Shown: piece after piece, positions 9,768 through 19,656 of the stretch
Position numbering within the stretch: the stretch's first letter is position 1
How the letters are laid out: each line of letters begins with the position of its first letter
Assembly: GCA_033557675.1 (NCBI GenBank)
Contig: JAWQRM010000287.1
Coordinates: 1-24,771 of the forward strand
DNA length: 24,771 nt
From: Coptodactyla brooksi
Taxonomy: Eukaryota > Arthropoda > Insecta > Coleoptera > Scarabaeidae
Direction of reading: 5' to 3'
Program-made: the position numbers and the translations under genes
The notes under the pieces: generated by a model
Told to the model about the DNA's origin: nothing
The model's database searches: none
What the model saw: the letters and a program-made list of their open reading frames with translations, nothing else

Positions 9768-9886
9768 TGACCTTCTCAATTGTGACAGTTAGGGTGTTTA
9801 ATTTTAATCATTACCATATTGCAAGTTTGGTTACATAATCAATTGCAGAATCATGGGACTTGGACATTTCTGAAAATCCTGTATAT
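9768..9886 (+). repeat. Dispersed repeat R1, copy a
   Basis: This ~119-bp block recurs in inverted orientation at 17470-17588. Shared landmarks include CAGTTAGGGTGTTT, TTAATCATTA, AAGTTTGGTT and ACATTTCTGAAA, in the same order and spacing. The match ends at CCTGTATA, a tail often seen at the ends of interspersed insect repeats. It is non-coding. Confidence 0.8.
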
Positions 9887-9892
9887 CTATAT

Positions 9893-9930
9893 AAAGTAAC
9901 ACGTGAATACTTTTTTAAATTCATGTAGAA
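9893..9930 (+). repeat. Dispersed repeat R2, copy a
   Basis: AAAGTAACACGTGAATACTT followed by a T/A-rich run and ATGTAGA recurs at 18739-18781 as AAAGTAACATGTGAATACTT. It lies only 6 bp after R1 copy a, so R1 and R2 may be parts of one longer repeat family. Confidence 0.6.
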
Positions 9931-10541
9931 AACATAAAAATGGTTAACTTTAACTGGAACAACGACGATGTTGGCTTTAAAATTAATATAAAAAGTAAGA
10001 ATTTCAAAAACTTTCAACCTTCAATTTACAAGTTTGTCACTGTTCTTTTTTTTATTACATAAAAGTCAATGTGGCTTGTTATGTAGTGTCCAAAAACAAA
10101 TCGTGCAGTTTAAACTTCGAATATTCCTAATCACAAAAACAACCAGTAAAGAAAAATTAATGGAACAGACACAAAAGTATACAAAAATATGGTATGCTTC
10201 TTTTGAAAGCAGTATAATAATATCAAAATGCATGTGGTGAAATAAAATGATATTTTTTGTTCATATTTTCAATGCTGGATAAATGTGCCAATAAAATAAT
10301 TTATTCTCAAAATATCTGGAATTACTATTTGGCTAGTTAGTTAAGACTATTAGATTACTATTAGACCCTTAGTACTTGTATGATTCTATTTAGTGACTCA
10401 TGCATTAAATTGCATGCCAAGTTTGAAAATAACAGAAAATCAAATCATCTAGTGTACTATTTACATTTTAACCCTTATTTTTTAAGCTATCGAAATGAAA
10501 CTGATTTGTTTAGTTTCCACTTGTAACCAGGGTGAATAATT
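9931..10541. other. Anonymous AT-rich stretch
   Basis: No gene is supported. Two 68-codon chance frames (9811-10017 minus, 10034-10240 plus) have no motifs. Near its end the block CGAAATGAAACT (10491-10502) is repeated exactly on the far side of the adjacent foldback element. Confidence 0.4.
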
Positions 10542-10794
10542 GTAGACATTATTTGAAATGATACTCTTCTGGTTTATTATTGTATATAGTTTAACCGGTT
10601 TCGGCTTGTTAGGGCCATCCTCAGAAACTTCTTATACATCAGACTGTTATTTTCTCGGAAGAAAATAAATCAAGAAAATAACAGTCTGACGTATAAGAAG
10701 CTTCTGAGGATGGCCTTGAAAAGCCAAAACAGGTCAAGCTAAATGAACAAATAAAATAATAAATCAGAAGAGTATCATTTCAAACAATATCTAC
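10542..10794. mobile_element. Foldback / MITE-like element with ~110-bp arms
   Basis: The left arm (10542 to about 10655) and the right arm (about 10674-10794) are inverted copies. Both contain GAAATGATACTCTTCTG at the outer end, a CCGGTTTCGGCTTG-like block, GGCCATCCTCAGAA, and AATAACAGTCTGA at the inner end around a short AT-rich loop. The arms are about 85-90% alike by eye. A perfect 12-bp direct repeat, CGAAATGAAACT, occurs at 10491-10502 and 10794-10805, but the left copy lies 39 bp outside the arm. It is non-coding and would fold into a very long stem. Confidence 0.85.
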
Positions 10795-10805
10795 GAAATG
10801 AAACT

Positions 10806-12045
10806 TAATATGTCTGTCAAGGTATATATTTTGACACACTAGTCACTTTTTATCACTTCCAGTTTTGCTGAAAATGACCACAACTTTTAATTGGAATATC
10901 CTGTATATGTTTATATATTTTTGACATACCATGATTATAAATCATGGAGTAATTTTTATTTCAATATCGAGTGCTATGAATGGGCTAAAATTACCTAAAG
11001 CGATTAGAGTAGTCACAATCCTGAAGTTATTTTTGCAATTAGAAGCATTAAAAATTAGCAGCACAAACGGTATTCAAAATGTATCTTTCAAGCAGTACCT
11101 TTACTTTAAAGATCTGTTTTTATTTGTCAAAATAAAAGTTCATAAAATATTTATTTTGAGGCAATTAGTAAATATGGCTTGGTAAGCCTTGGACCCAAGC
11201 TTGTTTAAGTAGGCTATATAGAAATGTTTACTTGATTGGTTTATTTTGCAAGCAGGCTACCTTGCTTTGAATGATGTTAACCCATTCCCCTGCGTGTTTG
11301 TGATGCAGTTACAAACAGTCAGAATATGCTGACAAATATCAGTTATCAAAACTTGTTATATAAACTGCAAGTTATGTTATTATTATATAACTAATAATAA
11401 CGATTATCATCATTTATTACCATCATGATTTGTTAAAACTGAGATAATATTACTTACAAATTATTCCAAAGTTGTAAAAAACTTTTAAAGCGAGGTACCT
11501 TTTCTTGGTACCTTTAAGTTAATGCAGCCATAGAAATCGTATATAACGGAATCATTAATGTGTAGCACTTAGCATAAACCACCTTATGTAGCAGTTATTT
11601 CTGGTTAACATAAATTTATAGATAGGGTAATTTTTAATAATGCCCTTAAGTTCAGAATACCTATTATATATCTATTATTGTCATACAAACCATATATTTT
11701 TAGTTTAACGAAACACCCCATATATAAAATCTGAGTAGCTCATTTGTATAATAGTAGTATATCAACGAGAAAACGGTAACATTTAGAATGAGTAAGATCA
11801 TCTACGATGATTTTTGTAATCAACAGGGACGGACCTCTATTTCTTCCTTACTGTTAAGCTATATTTCTAGGCTAACTACATAAAAATCATCCGTCCCATA
11901 CGTGAATGAGTCTAATTTGTCATTAACAATTGACGTGAACGATTAAATGCACCAGAAGTTTACGAAATAATTAGAGACCGGTCAGATTTAAGTTTACAGC
12001 ACAGTGCGCCCGAGAAAAGAGTAAATGTGGTGAAGAGATGGGAGG
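10806..12045. other. Anonymous AT-rich stretch
   Basis: No gene is supported. The 84-codon plus frame (10931-11185) lacks any motif and has typical AT-rich composition. A 7-bp hairpin AGGTACC / GGTACCT lies near 11493-11513. The piece at 10880-10910 (TTGGAATATCCTGTATATG) resembles the ends of interspersed insect repeats and echoes the CCTGTATA tail of R1. Confidence 0.4.
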
Positions 12046-12117
12046 GTCCCCTCGATAGCTCAGTGATAGAACAATTGCCATGAAAACAGAGACTCTGTAA
12101 GTTTATGAATAAATCCA
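12046..12117 (+). repeat. tRNA-like fragment (possible SINE head or tRNA pseudogene)
   Basis: CCCTCGATAGCTCAGTGATAG has the form of a tRNA 5' region with an A-box (TAGCTCAGTG). CAATTGCCATGAAAACAGAG follows, in the place of an anticodon arm. The expected B-box (GGTTCGAATCC) is degraded to AGTTTATGAATAAATCC, and the D stem does not pair well. It is therefore not a working tRNA. A decayed tRNA-derived SINE is plausible. Confidence 0.4.
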
Positions 12118-12833
12118 ACATACATCCTTTGAGTTTGCACCGCCTGCTTCGAGTTCAGATTAAGAAAAAAGAAATTACCACTTTCAAATAACAGATCGAT
12201 TAGTCTGCAATAAGATTTTCAAATTTGTGAATACAGCTTTCTTGAAAAATGGTTGATGTTTTAACAATACTACATTTTATCTATGTGTAGTGAACTTTAT
12301 CAGAAATATTTATCTTTCTAGAACATTGAATATAGTAGTATGAGTACAATGTGTTATCATTTTTGCTCAAAATCTTCGCAAGTCAGTATGGTAATAAAAC
12401 TTTTTCAAGGATTTTCACTGAGAAACTATATTTATTCAAATGTATGACCACTTTTCTTCTTCCTCTAGTAAACTATATCGTAAACTTAAATTTGATCAAC
12501 CACCAGTAATAATAAAATAGAAACAATGCAACTTCTTAATAAATTAATATGTAATAATACGAAGAAAATGCCGAAACTATTCTGCAAGGACTCATTATGA
12601 TTGTTTTATTCTTACAATAAAGTTACATAAAGAAGTTAAAAAAAACAAAAAATAAACGATCTTGCAGAATACCTCAATCTTATCTAAACATGACTTATTG
12701 TTTTTTTTCTCTATTCCATCTAGAACGATGAAATTTATTTACCTTACTATGATAGGGCCTAATCGTTACATATATGTATAATATGTAGGTATATACAGGA
12801 AGAACTATGAGCTGTGTGACAAACTTCTATACA

Positions 12834-13246
12834 ATGAGATTGTAAGCAAAAAGATTCTTATAAAAATTGGAATACTATTCATTGTAATATTTTAAATATG
12901 ATGGTTCTTTCATTTATACCGAAAATCGGTGTAGCTCTGTTTTTTTAACTGCATTCTCCTCTCTATTAATAGATCTTCCACTGACCTAAAAGGTTTATAT
13001 ATAAAGATATGTTACTTTATATAGAAATAATTATCTGGGATACAGGAAATAACAATAATAGGATATTGATTTATCCTTATAGGTTGTAGCAGGGTATGTA
13101 TCTACAGCTATACAGGAGTATACATTCTTATGCCTATAGGTTTTTACATTACAAGCAGAAACCATATATGTGTTTGTGTGTTAATTTTGAAAAATTGCAG
13201 TGTTAAAACGATAAGGTTGGTACAAAGTATTTTCTTACAATCTCAT
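12834..13246. repeat. 13-bp inverted repeat spaced by ~390 bp
   Basis: ATGAGATTGTAAG (12834-12846) and CTTACAATCTCAT (13234-13246) are perfect inverted matches. Weaker similarity extends outwards (TTCTA and GAACTAT blocks on both sides). They could be the ends of a small decayed element, but chance is not excluded. Confidence 0.45.
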
Positions 13247-13368
13247 GTAGAAATATGTTATAGTTCATCATGTATATCTATATAAATAATATCGGAAATT
13301 CGACAGAGCATTTTTTTTCACATACTATTCCTCTTTTACATTATTTATAATATTGTTTTCAAATACCA

Positions 13369-13886
13369 TTATTTCAAGTCCACCTCTGGACTTTCAAGGT
13401 GAAACGACCTGAACTGGCCGTGTTCGACGAGAGGAGTGGCCAGTTCATCGTTGTCAACGCGTATTCGAATTCTATTATCGGGAAACGAGTACGGCAGCGA
13501 CCTGTTGAGGTCCCCATTTTGAGGACTGGCGATGGGAGTGTCAACAGAAGTGGAGTAAGGGACGTAAATTCTCAGTATGTCTGGACTGGGGTTGTGCGGC
13601 GTGGCTCTCGGGGTAGAATGGGTGCTGCTGAGGACCTTTTGCAGGGTGTTCGGTAGCCCTATACCCGACCCGACAGAGCTTCCGCCGCCAACGGAATTAT
13701 CAGACATGTTACTGTGGGTGTCTAGACTATTGTCGTGCGCCTGCGATCTCGTAATCGTGGAGAACGCTGACAAATCGGCCGTCGACGTTACGCTGGTGTC
13801 CGCCAACGATCTTCTGGAGCCCGTGTGCTCGCAGTCCAACAAGGAGCTCGCATCGTCGATGCTCGGATCGAAAGAGAATTTTGAAC
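13369..13886 (-). CDS. Terminal coding exon of a larger gene; Ser/Thr-rich C-terminus, product unknown
   Basis: The minus-strand frame is open from a good acceptor (TCCTTTTGTGCAATAG, ending at 13887) to TAA at 13369-13371. That gives about 171 residues, entered with two bases of a split codon. The base composition is near 50% GC, against about 30% in the flanks, and fits coding use. The peptide begins SKFSFDPSIDDASSLLD and runs through Ser/Thr/Asp/Gly-rich stretches (VGGGSSVGSG). It then has the motifs LRIYVPYSTSVDTP and RIRIRVDNDELATPL, and ends SFHLESPEVDLK. It looks like a disordered cytoplasmic tail with many potential phosphosites. The earlier exons must lie at higher coordinates. I do not recognise the family. 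Frames on the opposite strand over the same bases are shadows. Confidence 0.75.
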
Positions 13887-14750
13887 CTATTGCACAAAAG
13901 GAGTGTGTATGAAATATGATGATTTTGCTTGATATTGGTCGTACAAGCAACAAGTAAGGGTAAGAACGGGATAGTGCAAGGATAACGGGATATATCTGTA
14001 TTACAAGTACAACAGAAAAAGCAATTTTTGATTTGTGTGCATCTGTACAAATGTTATCTATAAACAATTCAGTCCAATGCTTCAAAATACTGCTCAAAAT
14101 CTTGACTAAACATATTTCTGTGTTTTCTTTACTAGACGTACTCTAATCATGAATTTGGAAATACCTAATCGATATTGATTAATACTATGGCAATAACTAC
14201 AATTTTACTATATTTTTTCTCTTTCTCTGTGTAAGGACATAAGTTAAGTGTACTAAGTTTATGGGCTAAGTTCTTAGACATAAACATAACTTGTATTTAA
14301 CAAGAGCTTTTATTTAACAGTACAATTCATAGAGGTTCATCATTTGTATCAGATGGTGGACCCATATAACACTTAAGCTTATGGTGTCGCTGTCGCTATC
14401 AGTTCTCAAATTTTGATTGTATATCATATTATATTTGAAAAATAATGTTAATATGGAATTATGTGAAATATTTTTGATTTTTTAATTTTATTTGCAAAAT
14501 CCAAATATCAAATAATATTTAGGGTGCTTCTGCTGAAAATAACAAAGTTGCCTGTGAATTTTTGCGTATAATACATAAATAATTTTTAAGCAGAAAAACT
14601 TTCCTAGCAAATCATTTTACTCTCGAGGAAACGATAATGGGATTAAAGAAGAAACTGCATATTTGAATTCTGAAAATTATTCGCTAAGTTTCCATGGCGA
14701 TCTCTTTATTTAACATCTTTTTATACAACACTTCCAGTTGCACTAGAAGT
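13887..14750. other. AT-rich sequence upstream of the 13.4-kb exon, probably intronic
   Basis: This lies directly 5' of an exon that starts with a splice acceptor, so it should be intron of that minus-strand gene. No motif or coding frame was recognised in it. Confidence 0.45.
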
Positions 14751-14754
14751 TAAC

Positions 14755-14870
14755 ACGTTGAGCGTTAAATGCCCATGGGTGGGCATTTTGTCTCTTGTCA
14801 TACGGACAATGTGTTCACTGGTGGGCATTTCTAACCTCCCCTTCAGCACCATGTGACTCCCGGTGAGCAT
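14755..14870. repeat. GC-richer patch with repeated GGTGGGCATTT; possible piggyBac-type terminal DNA
   Basis: AAATGCCCATGGGTGGGCATTT contains 9-bp inverted arms (14767-14775 and 14780-14788), and GGTGGGCATTT recurs about 40 bp downstream. A start of the form CACGTTGAGCGTTAAA followed by GC-rich palindromic repeats is typical of piggyBac-like subterminal DNA. No partner end or transposase is seen nearby, so the assignment is weak. Confidence 0.35.
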
Positions 14871-15004
14871 GATTTATATTGAATCTGTATTTGACTCATT
14901 TATTGTCGGTCCCATAGGTATTTAGTACAAGTCTTGGGTAAAGCAGTGTATCATGTTTAGCTAATGAAATTCATACTATATATACTAAAACAATTACAGC
15001 CGAA

Positions 15005-15236
15005 CTTCAATCAATCAATCTACCAATCTATCAATTAATCAGTCAATCAATCTACCAATCTATCAATAAATCACAAATCAATCAATCTAATAATTATCAA
15101 TCAATCAATCTACCAATTAACCAATCAATCAATCAATCTACCAATCAACCAGTCAATCTATTAATCAATCAATTAATTTATCAATCAATCAGTCAATCAA
15201 ACAATCAATCAAAAATCAATCAATCTATCAATTTTT
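15005..15236. repeat. Degenerate (AATC)n microsatellite array, ~230 bp
   Basis: AATC units are repeated dozens of times. Recurring variants (CTACCAATCTATC and CAGTCAATC) break the period and suggest old higher-order duplication within the array. It is non-coding on both strands. Confidence 0.92.
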
Positions 15237-15252
15237 ATCAGAACCTAACCAA

Positions 15253-15352
15253 ATTATGTACGAAGTGGGCAAATTTGCTTGTTACTATAAACCAAAAACC
15301 ATAACAGAACATAGTTAACTTAATCATATTATGTACGAAGTGGGCAAATTTG
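15253..15352 (+). repeat. 25-bp perfect direct repeat, copies 75 bp apart
   Basis: ATTATGTACGAAGTGGGCAA followed by ATTTG occurs at 15253-15277 and again at 15328-15352 without a mismatch. It lies between the AATC array and a perfect hairpin. A local duplication is the simplest cause. Confidence 0.88.
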
Positions 15353-15385
15353 ACGCAAAAATAAATAGTCTCGACTTGACTTGAA

Positions 15386-15428
15386 ACAGGTCATGAATAG
15401 TCTTTTTCCAAGACTATTCATGACCTGT
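15386..15428. repeat. Perfect 19-bp hairpin with 5-nt loop
   Basis: ACAGGTCATGAATAGTCTT (15386-15404) pairs perfectly with 15410-15428 around the loop TTTCC. Partial pairing may extend outwards (GACT / AGTC). The stem is too short for a typical animal microRNA precursor unless extended, and too perfect to be chance in AT-rich DNA. Confidence 0.85.
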
Positions 15429-15560
15429 CCCTAGTCCAAACGGCATCCACCTATTATCCTATCAATTGTGCATTCTTGAAAAGAAAGACTTTATTTTGTC
15501 TGTACATGTTCTCAATAGTCGCTTTGTGCAAACTTTAAATATATTTTTTTTTAATTAAAG

Positions 15561-16998
15561 GCACTAATAGTACTTATTCTGGATGTAGAATTCGATTCTT
15601 TTTCGACCCGTATGAGCATTCCGTGTATCTATATGTATTTTACGTACACTATACAACTTCAGAAAATTTGTATCTCCACCATTCTAAAATCATTTACTTT
15701 AAACTCTGAGAATAATATACAGAAATCAAAAAGAATTGTACAATTCTTTTAATCAAAAATTTTAAAGTTAAAAAAACACCGGTAAGTATTTTTCTGCTTG
15801 GCTATACAAAAACAAATACAAATTTTAAAGAATCATAACATAAAAAAAAGTAATGTAGGTTGTCAGAAATTACTACCCATCAATTAAAATATATTCAAAT
15901 TTCTTATAATAATTTGAAAAAAATCAAATTCAAATATGCTTCATGTTATAAAAAAAATTTTAATACAGGTTTTAAGACAACATCTTTATGAATGGTTCTA
16001 TTTGAAAATTTTGAAACTGCAATATCACCCACACACTGCTAACAAAAAGCAACGAGTGTAAACATAAAAACCGCATTATTTCACATAAGACAAGTTTATC
16101 GTTGGAACAAAGCATAACTACATTTTGTGTTATATCAAAATGTAAGCTACTTTGTATGGAGATCGGAAACTTTTGTCCCGTTTGACTCTTGTTTCTCTTA
16201 TAGCGTCCAAGATTATAAGAAAACTGTAATACATTTTAACAGCCTGAAGCACACTTGAAAATATATCTTTACCATACAAAATAATAAACTCACTATCTCT
16301 AAATAACACAATAAGTACTAATAGTACTTATTTTGATGAAGAGTTCAATTCTTCTTTGATCCATATGAGCATTAGCTTTGTATATTCACCACCAAAAACT
16401 TTTCACTTTAAAATCTGAGAGTTTCTCAATAAATAAACCATAAATAATTATACAGTTCTTTTAATCAAAAATTTGATAACTCACGAAACCAAATCCAAGT
16501 ATTTTTCTGCTCAGCCATATTAAAATATCAAGAATTATTTCTCATCAATGAAAATATATTCAAATTTCTTGCATTAATTTGGAAAAAATCAAATTGAAAA
16601 TACATGCTTCATGTTATAAAAATAAATGTTTTAAGACATCTTTATTTGTAGTTCTATATGAAAATTTTAAAATTGTTATAACCATAATGTTACCCACATA
16701 CTACTGAAGAAAAGCAATATGACTATAAACACCAAGAGCACATTATTTCACATAGCACCATTTCAAATCATTGGAACAAAGCATAACTACAAAAATATGC
16801 CATTTTTAGTTTTTTTGTGTTATCCCAAAATGTAAGCATTTGTGATTTGTAAGCAGATCTGAAACAATTGTTTTGTTTGACTCTTTTGCTGCTGTTATAG
16901 TTTCCAAGATGATGAGAAAATTATAATACATTTAAACAGCCTGAGGAACAATAGAAAATATGCTTTTACATCACAGTAATACAAATATTAAACTTATT
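15561..16998 (+). repeat. Diverged ~0.7-kb tandem duplication
   Basis: Copy 1 (15561 to about 16290) and copy 2 (16315 to about 16998) align collinearly, with an offset of about 754 bp at the start. Shared blocks in order include CTAATAGTACTTATT, ATATGAGCATT against GTATGAGCATT, TTCTTTTAATCAAAAATTT, AAGTATTTTTCTGCT, ATATATTCAAATTTCTT, GCTTCATGTTATAAAA, GGAACAAAGCATAACTAC, TTTGACTCTT and AACAGCCTGA. Identity is roughly 70-75% by eye, with many indels. No shared coding frame survives, so this is an old non-coding duplication. Confidence 0.88.
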
Positions 16999-17407
16999 AT
17001 TTACTTATATAATAAACTTTGGATTTTTAAATAGAGCACGTGTAAATTATTACATTTTTTACTACTACACCTGACTTTTGTGTTATAGAGCATACTGACC
17101 ACTCCTGTTCCGAAATCCTCCTAATTCCCAATCTTTATAGGAATGTTAAAAATGTACCATCATCAACAGTGAATTGATTGACTTATAAAAGGTTCAATTT
17201 GTAAAATTGGTTTCATGTTCTTTAAAGTTCTTTAAAGCGGTAATACTGATCTACCAGTAAAAAGTACAATTACTAAAGAATTTACTGCCATGTCTACTTT
17301 ATCTCTGGTACAAAAAATGTATTAATATAAACTTAATAATGAATCCAAAAAGCACATGTAAAAGTCAATGGGTGTCAAATGTCCTTACATGCCACCTTAC
17401 CAAACAA

Positions 17408-17436
17408 TGTCTTACATTGTTCTACAATGTAAGACA
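17408..17436. repeat. Perfect 13-bp hairpin with 3-nt loop
   Basis: TGTCTTACATTGT (17408-17420) and ACAATGTAAGACA (17424-17436) flank the loop TCT. It lies just beyond the end of the inverted R1 copy and could belong to the same element. Confidence 0.8.
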
Positions 17437-17469
17437 ACATCATACTACCTACTGCACTAGTTATGGGGA

Positions 17470-17588
17470 GATAACAGGGCTTTCAGAAATGTTCAAGTCC
17501 CGTATGACCGCACTTGATTAGGAAACCAAACTTCCAGTATGTTAATGATTAAGATAAAACACCCTAACTGCCACTATTGAGAAAGTCA
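17470..17588 (-). repeat. Dispersed repeat R1, copy b (inverted)
   Basis: This is the reverse complement of 9768-9886. It contains CAGTTAGGGTGTTTTATCTT, AAGTTTGGTT and GGGACTTGAACATTTCTGAA on the minus strand. Identity with copy a is about 80% by eye. The 60-codon plus frame that overlaps it (17339-17521) is therefore a chance frame. Confidence 0.8.
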
Positions 17589-17653
17589 GTTGCATAACAA
17601 AATTAATTTATTGTTTTTTATATGTGATTTTACAGTTCTGGAAAGATGATTTT

Positions 17654-17690
17654 GATCACATGAGACTTGGACATTTCTGAAAACCCTATA
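17654..17690 (+). repeat. Dispersed repeat R1, partial copy c
   Basis: ACTTGGACATTTCTGAAAA followed by CCCTATA repeats the 3' part of R1 in plus orientation. Together with copy b it makes an inverted pair (17470-17509 against 17654-17690), as if R1's tail were a terminal inverted repeat. Confidence 0.7.
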
Positions 17691-18061
17691 CCATTATGCT
17701 GGGAAAACATCTTGCAGCATAAATCCAACGGCAAATTCTCCAAAAACCCTTCAAACATTGAAACAGAAATGTTGTTTAAAAATGCTTTTGTTATGCTCAG
17801 TAAGATATGTTTGACTACAGAATGGACCTAAATAATTTTATGTGTAGTTCAAATTGTTTTCTTTTCATTATAATCATATAAATAAACATTTTGGTACTTC
17901 ATACTTGAATAATTAGTTGTTCCTTTTTTCAGTTTCTTATTAACACATTTTTCTGTAACATTCACCATAAATCAGTCACCTAATCTACTTGATGCTATTC
18001 GAAATAAAAACCAGGAAGAATTATAATCAACTTATAATTTAGTCATTGTGGGTTCGATGTT

Positions 18062-18199
18062 TCTTGATGCCTGATTGATGAGCACCGTTTTTTTTATTCA
18101 TAGTCGACATATTTCAGTTTATCGCTATTTTATAAGGTTCATAGAATGAAACATGTCGACTACGAATAAAGGAACAATGCTCATCAATCGGGCATCAAG
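18062..18199. mobile_element. Small foldback element with ~54-bp arms
   Basis: The left arm (18062-18116) and right arm (18147-18199) are inverted copies. They share CTTGATGCC, GATTGATGAGCA, a T-rich run with TTTATTC, and TAGTCGACAT. About 30 bp separate the arms. There are only a few mismatches, so it is fairly young or under selection for pairing. No target duplication is clear. Confidence 0.82.
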
Positions 18200-18738
18200 T
18201 AACTCGCAAATTTTAACTTTATTTTAAGATTCACCTCAATTCTTAATAGTTTTTTTCTCAAGGCACACATGTAGCGATTTTGTTAAAATTCTTCTCTTTT
18301 CTGGGAGAAGTGTTTTCCATCGCTGTAGTTATTTTTTGAAGCTATTGGTTTTAAATTTTCGCAAATTATCTAGAGCACTTTTCTTTTGTCTCGGTTATTT
18401 AAAATTTTTGAGCGAATTATGGAATATTTTCTTACTAGGTGTTGTTGCGATTAATTAACAGTGTACAATTATTTTTGTTAGAACTGGTTTTAGGTTGTGA
18501 TTAACTTGCACACCTGTCTTAGAATTATAATTAAGTTGGATAAATTTGTAACATTAGGTGGAACTGGTGTAGCAGCCTCAAGATGTCACCTATAAATCAT
18601 TCAAGATCTTTTTATTATTTTCAATAAGGCATCATGACATTTCTCTTTTGTATTCTTCATACGTGAATTTGAATTTTAGGTCATGTGTTTTGATACATTG
18701 TTGCCTGTAGTATATTCCCATAAGTAATATACCGGCGT

Positions 18739-18781
18739 AAAGTAACATGTGAATACTTTGTATAAATTTAATTAATGTAGA
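18739..18781 (+). repeat. Dispersed repeat R2, copy b
   Basis: AAAGTAACATGTGAATACTT followed by an AT run and ATGTAGA matches 9893-9930. It is not adjacent to an R1 copy here. The 63-codon minus frame over it shows no motif. Confidence 0.55.
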
Positions 18782-19656
18782 TACCCCCAAAAAGCTATGC
18801 ATTAATTTATTATATAAGTCCATTCTTTAAACAATGTGTATTGTTCTTTAAGCTTTATTCCATTCTTCTGGGGGGGCTGTTAATTATTTGATAGAGCTTA
18901 TTTTTGAAGCGTACAAACTACATCAAACTATCAAAATTTACGGACTTTTCTTTCAATTAGTAAGCCTAACAAAAACAAAATAATAGTTAATCCTGGTAAA
19001 TAAAATGAAGTTATTTATGGTTATCATATAGGTATCTGTGATCGTAGGGGGTCTTCAATAACAATAACTTTCAAGTTCAATAACTTTCATAAAAGAATAT
19101 TTTAACTAACATTTTATGTTCCTATACTGCCATTTTTATACTAAATCGATATTCCCGTATTCTATCCTAACTAGAAGTTCCCATCCGTTATTCAACCTGT
19201 GCAAATAAGTTTCCGCAATAATTTTGTTATGTTCTGCATATATTTTGACAGATCATCATGCCAGAATTTTACAACCTTGTCCTGTGATGAAACCTGTGAA
19301 TGTATCAAATTATAAATGTCCTTGTTGTAATGCCCCCATGACAATTAACAACAGTGTGATATTACCTAATGAAGGATGCCTAAAATTCAAATTCATATAT
19401 GTCTTATCATCCTCAAACAAATACCTTGATAGTACAAAGATGGCTTATATATAGTAAAAAAGTATGTAGATTCCAAAAATGTAATGGTATACAAAATGTC
19501 CCATTGAAAAATTGAAAGTTCTTCCAGAAACACCAAAAATACCTCTTTCGAAATATAACAATTATACTCACAAATGTTTCTTATCATTTAATGACTGACT
19601 GCTATACACCGATATTATATACATATATACAAAAAATATTTTCCGATATAACTTAT

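Noticed and set aside
13399..13912. Two plus-strand frames (85 and 111 codons) and a second minus frame over the 13.4-kb exon
   Set aside because: They overlap the better-supported minus-strand exon that has a splice acceptor and a stop; they are shadows.
15005..15236. AATC array considered as a CRISPR or telomere-like array
   Set aside because: The unit is a tetranucleotide with no spacers, and its sequence is not an arthropod telomere repeat; it is a microsatellite.
15386..15428. Perfect hairpin considered as a microRNA precursor or terminator
   Set aside because: A 19-bp stem with a 5-nt loop is shorter than typical animal precursors, and bacterial-type terminators do not apply in this genome.
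19224..19454. 76-codon plus frame with a CPCC cluster
   Set aside because: A single Cys cluster without the rest of any zinc-binding domain, no splice sites of quality, and AT-rich 3' half.
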